Assembly (NCBI RefSeq): GCF_937616625.2 | Contig: NC_065572.1 | Span: 72,414,653-72,478,652, forward strand | DNA: 64,000 nt | Direction: 5' to 3' | Source of the DNA: Mercurialis annua | Taxonomy: Eukaryota > Streptophyta > Magnoliopsida > Malpighiales > Euphorbiaceae | In this document: positions 26,638 to 36,806 of the stretch, piece by piece | How the letters are laid out: every line of letters begins with the position of its first letter | How positions within the stretch are numbered: position 1 is the stretch's first letter | The notes under the pieces: generated by a model | What the model was told of the DNA's origin: nothing | Database searches by the model: none | The model's input: the letters and a program-made list of their open reading frames with translations, nothing else | Made by a program: the position numbers and the translations under genes

Positions 26638-26999
26638 TTGTATTATCTAATAATACCTTCATTTAACATGTGAAAATCGATGGTATAACACCACATGAAA
26701 AATATACTTGTTGCATTACACAATACACATGATATATATTTTTGCATTGAGCTGATTAGTACAATGACTTGTTAATATATAATTTATTTATAATAATTAA
26801 TTAAAAATATTTTATATATTGTATTATCTAATAATACCTTCATTTAACATGTGAAAATCGATGGTATAACACCACATGAAAAATATACTTGTTGCATTAC
26901 ACAATACACATGATATATATTTTTGCATTGAGCTGATTAGTACAATGACTTGTTAATATATAATTTATTTATAATAATTAATTAAAAATATTTTATATA
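26638..26999. repeat. Exact 181-bp tandem duplication
   Basis: Copy 1 is 26638-26818 and copy 2 is 26819-26999. By eye they are identical over the full 181 bp and diverge immediately outside (C/A at the left, T/A at the right). The duplication ends one base before the Helitron array starts. Identity implies a recent event or an assembly artefact. Confidence 0.9.
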
Positions 27000-27000
27000 A

Positions 27001-27854
27001 TCTATCTATCTATCTATCTATCTATAACTATCTTATATGTGGGAAGGGGGGGGGGGGACAGGCAAAATTACGATAATAGGCTTCATTAAGGGTACAATTT
27101 ATATATAAAAATTTATAGTTTATAAGAGTTTAATTTAAATAAAATAACATAATTAAAAATAGAACGAATTAATTAAAAATCTGACTCCAACTCATATTAA
27201 CTAATAGAGTTTGGCGGAAGTGAAATACTACATTGATATTCAAACTATTAGAACTCTTAATTTAAGGTGATTAAATTCCACATAAACAATTGTTTTACAC
27301 CTGTATTCTAGGACAATGTTTTACATATAACACAAGTTTTAGTCAGACTTTTTAATAGCTTTTGTATGGAATTTTTTTTAATTATAATAGGAGTCATTGT
27401 AGCCTGAATTCCAATATTAATAAAAATATTTATTTAACAATACAATTCTAGCCAATCATGTTGAGTATATATACATACAGATTTTGAATTTAACCAATCA
27501 TGTTGAGTTCATCATATGTATTTCATAGGACTAAACACACTAAATTCTATACATGTCTAGAAAAACTCCATTGAAACTAGCTTAATGAATTTGGATGACC
27601 TCAATTACACAATTTTTTTTATTATGCATATGGATTTGAATTATTTAAAAATTAAAAATAATTTCAATTTAATAACATTTTAACAATTTATTAAAAATAT
27701 ATTTAATAATCTAATTATATTTGATATATATAACGGGTCAAATAAATATCAATCACGAGCATAACTTAAATAAAAATATTGTAACTTAAAAATAAATAAT
27801 ATAACGGGTCATATAAATGTCGCTCACGTGTGTAACACGTGGCGAAATGCTAGT
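27001..27854 (+). mobile_element. Non-autonomous Helitron, unit 1 of a tandem array
   Basis: Starts TC after a host A (27000), inside a (TCTA)n tract at 27001-27026, and ends CTAGT (27850-27854), the Helitron CTRRT terminus. Just before the end is a hairpin at 27821-27844 (CGCTCACGTG loop CACGTGGCG, one bulge). A 12-base G run lies at 27046-27057. Subterminal ATAACGGGTCA repeats occur near 27730 and 27801. No coding capacity for Rep/helicase is seen, so it must have moved in trans. Confidence 0.85.
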
Positions 27855-28761
27855 AACTATCTTATATGTGGGAAGGGGGGGGGACATGCAAAATTACGAT
27901 AATAGGATTCATTAAGGGTATAGTTTATTAATGTTACAAGTAATTTAGTTCTAATAAAAACAATTCAGTATAAAATTAGAGATTAACCGTACTAAGGATT
28001 GTTTTTTCTTTTCCGTAGAAATAAACATTAACTAAGAGTATAAATCTATAAGAGTTAAGAGCAAATCACATTAATTGCCGAAAATGTTTAATACTATAAA
28101 TTAATTACATAGTTTTACTTTTACTCAAAGTCCAACTTTAATTAGATACATATTCAAAGCCACGGACAATGTTTTAGCAATTGATAGAGTCCATAAATTG
28201 GCATACCACATCCAACTTTTATTATAAAATAAAAAATTTAATTTAATAATTGATTTAGTAAATATCTAATCTGATAAAGGTTTCAGTTTTAGGAAATTTA
28301 TATTTAAATAATATATAATTAAATATTAAATAATAATAAGTGTTTGGTTTTAATAGATGTTTTAGTTTAAATATAATTCTAATTTAAATAGAAGTACCCT
28401 AAGTAATTAAAAGTATAAATAGTTTAATTTTAGAAAAAAAATTATTTATTGAAACTAATCTAAAAACGGTAAAAATTATCTCTGGAAGTGCTGAATTAGG
28501 ATGAATATCGGTCTATTATTTCTTATTCTATTTGCCTATCTTATAAGATTAGCTTTTTATCCTCTCAATTGTTAGTGATTATAATTTACAAATTTTATAA
28601 TAAACTGCGAAACTTATTGATTATAGCTTTGCAATATATATTATTTAGATATAAATATAATCTAAATTTTAAATCAAACAATTCGAGATGTGAATAAAGC
28701 AAAATTTATAACTTAATATAAAATAAAAAATAAGTTGGTCATTATATCTTAAATATAACTT

Positions 28762-28846
<85 letters not shown>

Positions 28847-29130
28847 GTGTGTGTGTGCGCGCGCGCGCATGAAAATATCACTTATGTACTACAATTTTAA
28901 TTTAAATATTAAAAAATATAATATATATTTATAGCTAAAATACTATATTTAGTCATTTAATAAATATTTAAATAAAATAACGGGTCATATAATTATCACT
29001 TACATGCTATCCATGCAAATAAAAATTTGTGAACAACTAAATTATTTTATTTTTTATTTTATTTATTATTAAATATATAACGGGTCATGTAAATGCCGCT
29101 CACGTGCGTAGCACGTGGCGAAACGCTAGT
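27855..29130 (+). mobile_element. Non-autonomous Helitron, unit 2 of a tandem array
   Basis: Begins directly after the CTAGT of unit 1 with ACTATCTTATATGTGGGAAG, the same 5' sequence as unit 1, followed by a 9-base G run at 27875-27883. It ends with a hairpin at 29097-29120 (GCTCACGTG CGTAG CACGTGGC) and CTAGT at 29126-29130. A degenerate subterminal copy (ATAACGGGTCATATAATT) near 28978 suggests an older internal end. A compound AT/TG/CG microsatellite lies inside. Confidence 0.85.
28764..28868. repeat. Compound microsatellite (AT)n-(TG)n-(CG)n
   Basis: About 80 bp of pure AT repeat are followed at 28846-28868 by alternating TG then CG dinucleotides. The open reading frame across it on the reverse strand is only the Tyr-Ile translation of the repeat. 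The tract is alternating purine/pyrimidine, so it can form cruciform or Z-DNA in principle. Confidence 0.95.
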
Positions 29131-29683
29131 ACTATATATAAAAGCACGGATGGGGGGGGGGACAAGCAAATTTACTGAATAATCCTTTTCAGTTTATTAC
29201 TAAATAAAAGTTTTATAGTCATTAACTAATTAGTTATTTAATTAATCACTATTGTAATTAAAGTCCTAATTAGAATAGGTAGCTAAATTATCTCCAATTT
29301 AGTTTTTAGTATGTAAAGAATAACTAAATTGTCTCCAAATTAGTAGGAATACCTATCTTTTAGTTTGATTGAACTACAAAATTAAAATATTATATTTGGT
29401 CAATATAATATTATTTAAATTTCTATCTTATTATTTTTAAAAATATTATTAATAAAATTAAGTTAATTATTTAATTATGGTTATTATAAAACTAACAAAA
29501 GAATAAATTCAGTATGGAAAAAATTTAATAACCGAATATATTATATTTACTTTTACAAATTTTTTTAACTAATTTAATATCAATTATAAATAAAAAATTG
29601 ATATAATTATAATAAATTTACTAATATGTTCAATGATGAGTTACGTTATGAGCTACGTGCATAGCACGTAATGCGAAACTAGT
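29131..29683 (+). mobile_element. Non-autonomous Helitron, unit 3 of a tandem array
   Basis: Begins directly after the unit 2 terminus with ACTATATATAAAAGCACGGA and a 10-base G run at 29152-29161. It ends with a hairpin (TACGTGC ATA GCACGTA, about 29653-29670) and CTAGT at 29679-29683, followed by a host T (29684). The array is thus flanked by A on the left and T on the right, the target preference of Helitrons. The interior (553 bp) has no coding capacity. Confidence 0.8.
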
Positions 29684-30950
29684 TAGTTATAAATATGTGT
29701 ATTTTTTTATTAATGATTAGATGATCATGAGTTTACCTATATAAAGGGTATGGTGAGCTACGAGATATCTTATAATTTTTTGAGTAATATTATTAATATG
29801 AATTTAATAATATAGTTTTATTCTACTTAGATTTTTTATTTGTTAATTTAAATTCTTTTATCAATATTATCACTTATACTGTTCATCTTATTTTTTTTTC
29901 TTTCAAATATGGCAATAAATAAATTTAATTCTTTTGAATGCGACACTGAACTGTATGATATTATCCAACCAATCAAAGTAGTTTAGTTCAGGGTAAAATA
30001 TGAAACAGCTATAAGAAAAGAGTAGGCGAAATATAACGTATTAATTTTCTTTTCTACTCTCTCTCATTTCTTTGGTGACAAAAATATTTAAAGTAGGTAA
30101 AATTGAAATGTTAAGAAAAACTTGTAGAAGAAATGAAAGGAACGAAAGAAGCAACGTGGCATGTTTTCTGACTTTAAGTTGTGGCTGTCAGGAACCATAA
30201 TCCGTATTGTGTGGTCTTGATTTTTTTTTTCTTCTAAAAGAATAATATTTATTAATGAAAAATAAAGGAACCGAATTAAACATTACAAAAAAATTTATAG
30301 TTTCATCCACCACATATTAATAATATGAATGAATAATATTATATTATTATTATGTACTAATAAAATAAAATAAAATAAGATTTAATTAATTATTATAATA
30401 TTATTAGCTGTATCAAGAAGACAAAATGTATATAGGAATTTTGTATACATTAATTTGACTTATCATTTTACTCAAATTTTAATTTTTGTATAACATTTAA
30501 GTATTAAATATATAAAATTTATTGAAAGATAAAAAGAAAAAGAAAAAGAAAAAACAATTACACTTACAATTTAAATATTATATATAAAAAAATATTACTC
30601 TTTTAAAATAATGAAATTTTAATTATAAAATTATAAATCAAACCAAATTAATTAAGTAATATTATTTTAATAATTTATTATAATATAATTAGCTATGTGG
30701 GATGACATTGTAAACATAATGTACATAAACATTTATTTCATTAGATGTAACTTACTATTTTATAATTATAAAAAAAACTTACTATTTTATTCTAAATTTT
30801 GTTTTTCAAAACATTTAATTATTAAATAAGTACTAAATTTTATTGAAATATAATTCTATTATTTCTAATTTCAAAATTAAGGTATTAAATTTAAATACAA
30901 AAAACAACACCACATGGCTTGTATGTTTTCAAAAATTATCCATTTCAATT
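29684..30950. other. AT-rich intergenic DNA, no gene seen
   Basis: Very AT-rich, with many short A/T runs. No gene, no paired terminal repeats and no supportable element were seen. The last 100 bp form the upstream flank of the CIA30/SDR gene. Confidence 0.5.
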
Positions 30951-31070
30951 TAGTAATTTAATGGGGGAAAAATGGAATGGATTCAATGGAGTGCGATAGA
31001 AACAACAATTATACTTCTCTTGAACAATAATAAAATCAAATAAGAAAAAGCAGAAGGAAAATTCAAGGAG

Positions 31071-34000
31071 ATGAATGGATGCCCAGCAGCAACTAAATTC
31101 AGTTCTCACCGTACCAATCTCTTCGGTTTCACTCCGATCACAACCACCACCCAACGAAAACCATTAAAACTCAGAGCAGGCAGCAGCGGCACCAACCGAA
31201 ACGACAACAAAGAGAAAGATAACGACAGCACAAGCAGCAAGCAGCAGTCTCTAAGTTTGGACGATGTCAACCCCGTCGGACTCGGTCGGAAATCTCGTCA
31301 AATTTTCGACGAAGTATGGAGAAAATTCTCAGGTTTGGGACAAATCTCAAGAACTACACGCACCGATGAAATGGAAGCTTTAGACGCTTTACTTATAAGA
31401 GAAGGCCCCATGTGCGAGTTCGTTATCCCCGGCGCTCAGAATACCACCGTCCTTGTCGTCGGCGCTACGAGCCGCATTGGCCGGATTGTTATCAGAAAAC
31501 TGATGCTTAGAGGCTATACTGTCAAAGCCTTGCTCAGAAACGCTGACCAGCAAGCCATTGATAATCTCCCGCGCTCGGTCGAGATTGTTATTGGTGACGT
31601 GGGTGATCCTGCTACTGTTATGGCTGCTGTTGAAGGCTGTAATAAGATTATTTACTGTGCCACCGCTCGTTCTTCCATCACTGGCGATCTTTTTAGAGTC
31701 GACCACCAAGGCGTTTCGATTCTGACTAAAGCGTTTCAGGATTATAATAATAAACTTGCTCAGCTTCGCGCGGGTAAAAGCTCGAAGAGTAAGCTTTTGA
31801 TTGCGAAGTTTAAGTCTCCGAGTTCTTTGACGGGCTGGGAAGTTCGGCAAGGTACTTATTTTCAGGATGCTGTTGTTTCCAAATATGATGCTGGTATGGA
31901 TGCTAAGTTTGAGTTCACTGATGAAGGAGAAGCCGTGTTTTCAGGTATGTTTGTTGCATTACATTTAAGAGTGTTTCTCTGAGAATTTTTTAGGCAGATT
32001 TACATTACCCGTGAATTAAGCCAATCATATATTATAACATATCATTAAAATGATGATATTAATTAATGTTTACAATTTTTAATAGTGATATTATAATATT
32101 ATTTGGGGAAAAAAAATCATAATATTATCATTATTTTGATGATGTATTTCAATATAATTAATTTAGTGTATGGATAACATGGTGGACTTGAATTTTTGTT
32201 TATCTCACGTAACTATTGTGCCACGTCTTTTTCACAATAAGTCAATGAATATTTATGATAGATAATCTTTATGCTTTATAGCAAACGCCTTGTTAGTTTG
32301 TTGCACGAATGACATGGCACAATCGTTGCATTTGTATAATTATTCTAAGTTTACATATAGTTCTTCAATCCAATCTGCTTTCTGTAAGATTAAATCCCTT
32401 AAATCACATTCATTGCTTACTTTTTTTATCAAGGCTATGTATTCACCAGAGGAGGTTATGTGGAACTCTCAAAGAAGCTTTCTCTTCCCCTGGGTTATAC
32501 ACTTGACAGGTGCATTCGCAATTTATCCATTTATGTTTGATTCCACTGATTTTGATTTGTTTTAGACATTTAATTAGGGAGTAATTTTGTGTATCGGTGA
32601 GTAGATATGAAGGTCTGGTGCTCTCTGTCGGAGGAAATGGAAGGTCCTATGTCTTAATTCTTGAAGCTGGCCCTTCTGCTGATACCTCACAAAGCAAATT
32701 GTATTTTTCCAGGATTACTACTAAAGTTGGATTTTGTAGGGTATAGAAGATCACTCGTTTTCTTCTTCCAAATTATATATATGTTGGTTTTGTTAAGAGG
32801 TTTCTATTTTAACTTCTCTGGAAATGGCAGGTCAGAATTCCCTTTTCATCTTTCCGCGCTGTGCAACCGGACGATCCTCCATTAGACCCTTTCCTTGTGC
32901 ACACATTGACAATACGCTTTGAGCCTCGAAGACAGGTTGATTCATTGCTCCACTCTGAATGAATCCATTTCATGTCATACCTTGCTTATCAAACACTCTT
33001 TTGATTGGTAGATTGCGCTTCACTCATTGTATTTGATGTTCTTGGTGCAGAGGCCTACAGAAGGACCTGTAGAAACAAAGCAAGATTTAAGAAGCTTTAA
33101 GCTCAAACTGGAATATATAAAAGCCTTGCCTGTAAGCTCAGCTGCTTTTGTTGATTAGTAACATTATGTTTGCTTTGTGCCCAAACTTTTTATTCATTGT
33201 ATGTCTGGGTATTACATCAAACATAGTAAAAATATTTATGTTTAGATCAAAATCAAACAACTATTTGACACCGAGCAAGAAACAGATTTGTAAAAAGTTT
33301 TTGTGCTTAATTTGCCCTTATTTATGGAAGTATAAATCAAAATTGCAGACCGGGCAAGAAACAGACTTTGTCTTAGTCTCATGTACAGGATTAGGAGTGG
33401 AACCTAGCAGAAGGGAACAAGTTCTGAAAGCCAAGCGGGTCAGTGCTGTAATGTGTTTTTGTTCATTCTATTCTGTAATAGTTAACAAGTGTTACTAGCA
33501 GTCACTCGGATGAGGAGTGAGTTATTAACTCTCTCTATATAATAGACCAATTAACAATTGTCAATATAGCTGTCACTCACCTAAAGGTGTCTTTTATCAA
33601 AATGTTTTCAGGCAGGGGAAGATTCACTGAGGAGATCAGGCCTTGGATACACAATCGTTCGCCCTGGTCCTCTAAAGGTAACTGATGTTCCTCTAATGCT
33701 GGTTTTGTAAATACAACATTCAATTAGGCAGAGAAAACTCCTGCAAAAAATTGATAGTTATAGGCTATAACATAACTATTTCCAGCTGATCTGATATTTC
33801 GGCAAAATAATTAGCAATTCCTGTTGCAGGAAGAACCCGGAGGCCAACGTGCTCTCATATTTGACCAAGGAAACAGGATTTCTCAGGTGAGATGACTGTT
33901 TCTTCTGACGTAAGCAAAACTTGGCATTAGTATTAAGCTGAGTTAACAAAAGCAAGAGAAACCAGCTGTTTATACCATAATAATTTTCGTGTAATCAGGG

Positions 34001-34358
34001 CATTAGCTGTGCGGATGTGGCTGACATCTGTGTGAAAGCACTACACGATTCAACAGCAAGAAATAAAAGCTTCGACGTGAGTAACAGTATCATATTTGTG
34101 TTTGTGTTCTATCATAAATGTGACGGGTTTCACATACTTTGAGTCACTCGCAGGTGTGCTATGAGTACGTTGCTGAACAAGGGAGGGAGCTTTATGAACT
34201 GGTAAGGAACATATCAAATCTCGCGTTTAAATAATCCGAACCAGTCTTTTTCAAGGTTTTTTTGGCTGTTTGGTTGAAATACGCAGGTGGCTCATCTTCC
34301 TGATAAAGCAAACAACTATTTGACACCAGCTCTCTCAGTTTTGGAGAAAAACACTTGA
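31071..34358 (+). CDS. Plastid-type atypical SDR protein with an inserted CIA30 domain, 11 exons
   Basis: Encodes about 560 residues; resembles Arabidopsis At4g18810 (recalled, not searched). Exons: 31071-31944, 32434-32509, 32605-32740, 32831-32935, 33051-33131, 33349-33438, 33612-33677, 33830-33886, 33999-34076, 34154-34201, 34287-34358. A Ser/Thr/Arg-rich, acid-poor N-terminus looks like a chloroplast transit peptide. Residues about 125-240 form the first half of a Rossmann fold, with the nucleotide motif VVGATSRIGR and the motif LLRN after strand 2. Residues about 265-400 are a CIA30-type beta domain (from SLTGWEV to LTIRFEPRR). After it the SDR fold resumes (FVLVSCTGLGVEP, YTIVRPGPL, ADVADICVKAL). 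The usual YxxxK catalytic pair is absent, so it may bind NAD(P) in a structural or regulatory role. Its exact function is unknown to me. Confidence 0.85.
31980..32207. mobile_element. MITE in intron 1 of the CIA30/SDR gene
   Basis: The left part (GAGAATTTTTTAGGCAGATT...) is recognisably related to the MITE at 13307-13532, including the following ...CCGTGAA and CATTAAAAT segments. The right end (ATTTTTGTTTATCTC) is an inverted, more diverged match. It lies wholly within the intron 31945-32433. Confidence 0.55.
32208..32331. repeat. Short inverted-repeat element in intron 1 of the CIA30/SDR gene
   Basis: The left end (GTAACTATTGTGCCACGTC) and the reverse complement of the right end (ATGCAACGATTGTGCCATGTC) match imperfectly over about 20 bp. 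The same motif recurs near 13700 and 39707. It probably belongs to a small non-autonomous transposon family. Confidence 0.45.
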
Positions 34359-35121
34359 CAATCTTCTGTAATTGAGAAAAAGAACACACGTGATCGTTTA
34401 CTACCAAAGCAGAAAACAGAAGAAGGAACAGAAACTGCATGAGTAAAACAATTGTTTTAGTTTTTGCGTTTGTAAATTGCCTCAGATGTTCACATGGAAG
34501 TGTATATTGTATTTGTAGTTTCATTCATATAATGTATAAACAATATGGGATCCCAAGGATGCAAAAAGTTTCATATTGCACATAGTTTCAATATAATATT
34601 TGAGATTTTATCCTGTCAACTGTTAAACCACCAATAGTGGTTGCTGATTGAGAATTCTTATTCAACACCATTGACATGATCTATAACCAAAGAATAACAA
34701 GGAATCAATGACGAACCCTACTACTGTTCCGGCATCCACATATACTGTTTTGGAATATATATTAATAACGAGGAATCTTATAATTTCTAATAAATACTCA
34801 GAATATAGTACATTATACCACGGTTCTGGTATTCACATTCACATTCACATTTTTTTTATCGAAATTACTCGATGTTCTAAATCGAGAAAAATTAGATATT
34901 TAAGTTGTCCAAGTTGAAAGCTGGTGTTTAAATTATAAAACATGCTAATTATTCACTCCTTTAAAGAGCTTAAAGTTATTTTTGCACCAAAAAGAACATA
35001 AAGATAAAATCTGCACACTACACAAAATAGGCGGATCATATTTGTATCTTCTTCCTTCATATAAACAAACAAACTAGAAAGTGAGTAAGAGATGGGTGGT
35101 CATGAATTTTGTTGGATTTGA
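34359..35121 (+). other. 3' UTR and spacer between two forward genes
   Basis: Non-coding. 34359-34560 is a T-rich 3' UTR-like stretch. A simple CATTCACATTCACATT repeat lies near 34834-34850. The promoter of the next gene is presumably at about 34.95-35.1 kb. No other gene was seen. Confidence 0.45.
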
Positions 35122-36479
35122 ATGAGTGAAAATGTAGGAAACGAAAACAGAATAATAATAAACAAAATAATGCTCGTCCACATTCCAAATCCAATAGCCA
35201 GTCCACCTCTTTTCAGAACAAGAACCAGAACACAAAAAATCACCATCTTCAACAACAAGAAGAATACAACCAATACCTTTAGCCATCTACGCAGAGCAAG
35301 CAGCGGCTGCGCCATAATCATCGCAAGCTACGTCGCGGCATGGACCGTCGTAGTCGCAGCTGGTGCGGTAGTATTAGATGGCGGCTCTGCTGCATTGCAA
35401 CGACAGCAACAAGAAGATGCGGAGAGTAGTACTCTAGCCAACATACCTCAGACTTTATCCAGTGGGTGTGAGTCATCATCAGCCAAGGATTGCAAAAGGC
35501 CGAGAATTCAGAAGCCTAAGTCGAGAAAAGCGGAATCATGTACTCTCAAGTGTCTCACCACTTGCATCCGGGGCGGCGGAGGCTCTCCCGGGGAGGGCCC
35601 TCTTAATATCAGAAGGTATGTTTGTTAAGACTGTTTATCTCATGCAATAGTTCTGCGAGTTTATATTTGCAATAAGCTAATGGGCAATTGCGATAAGAAA
35701 TTTTTAAATTATTATTCATTTTTTTAATCATTGAAATTTTTATAGTGCATTGCACGAATTACATAGCATAAATTATATTTGCCGATTGTTGATCTGAGTA
35801 TTTTTTTTTTCTTCCCTTGTTTCTTAATTTGTGAATTTCTTTTGTTGACAGCAGACCTCTAGTTGTTTTCAAGGAAGGATTTCGAAGCCGTCAATACTGG
35901 TTAGTATCTAAGTGAACAAACTGTCGTGTCGGTTTTTAAAGAAAATGGAATTGACTGAATTACTTTATTGCTTCAATCAAATTAACTCAAATTTTAAAAA
36001 TGAGAAAAAAACAAACTAATCAAGCTGTTTAATTGATCATTTTGCTAGGTAGCACGAGCACTTCATTCAATTAATGTGTCCCATTTCGGACACGGAACTT
36101 CACTTTTTATATAGAAAACTTTAAAATAACACTGTTCCGCCATGTCTGTGTCCAAGTGTCCAATTTTCCCATGTCGGTGTCCATGTTACCTAGATCATTT
36201 GCTCACCCTATGTTCTTTTGATAAAATTCAAAAACATGGTCAATGTAGAATGTATTTGGATTCTCAATTGATATTAGTGGTAATTTTAAAAGTCTATATT
36301 GAATTGGAATCAGGGCTAAATATATAGTGATATTGATGACAATTTCACTAAAAAAATCGGAAACAGGTAAAATATAGAATGTTTTTGGATTCTAAATTGA
36401 TTTTTGTTTTGATCCCTGCAGTTTGGTGGAATGCTCAGATATCTGTAATTTGATTGGAGATGGAGATGATGGACCTTAA
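35122..36479 (+). CDS. Small Cys-rich protein with two Cx3Cx3C motifs, 3 exons, function unknown
   Basis: Exons 35122-35615, 35852-35899 and 36422-36479 give 199 residues; starting at the next in-frame ATG (35170) gives 183, which may be the true start. The N-terminus is basic and Ser/Thr/Asn-rich with no acidic residues after the second Met, like an organelle transit peptide. It is followed by one hydrophobic, Ala/Val-rich segment (IIIASYVAAWTVVVAAGAVV), a plausible membrane span. The C-terminal part has two matched motifs, CTLKCLTTC and CLVECSDIC, separated by a Gly/Pro/Arg-rich linker, and ends in an acidic Gly-Asp tail. Regular Cx3C spacing suggests disulfide-paired helices or metal/heme contact. 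I do not recognise the family. The acceptor of exon 2 is a CAGCAG tandem, allowing loss of one Ser. Confidence 0.7.
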
Positions 36480-36806
36480 TTATAGAATTGTGGGTATTCT
36501 CAACAAAAGAAAATGAAATTGTACCTTCCTTCCACATTCATTAGCTTGTATAAAGTAATTTCATTTTAGTCATTAATTTTAATTTACATGAATTAGTGTA
36601 TCATGTGTTCATGTTCAGATTTCAGTTTTTTTGCTACCTAAACAAATCGATACTTTCATTAGATTTATTAAATGTGAATAGCATCGGAAAAGCAGAATTC
36701 AAGCCACTGTTCAATCAATCAATTGCTACTATACAACAGATTTCCTAGTTCTACAATACTTACATTACATTGTATGAACTTGCAAGTGCTAATAATGAAG
36801 CTGCCG

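Noticed and set aside
28669..28881. 70-codon reverse frame rich in Tyr-Ile
   Set aside because: It is the translation of the AT microsatellite.
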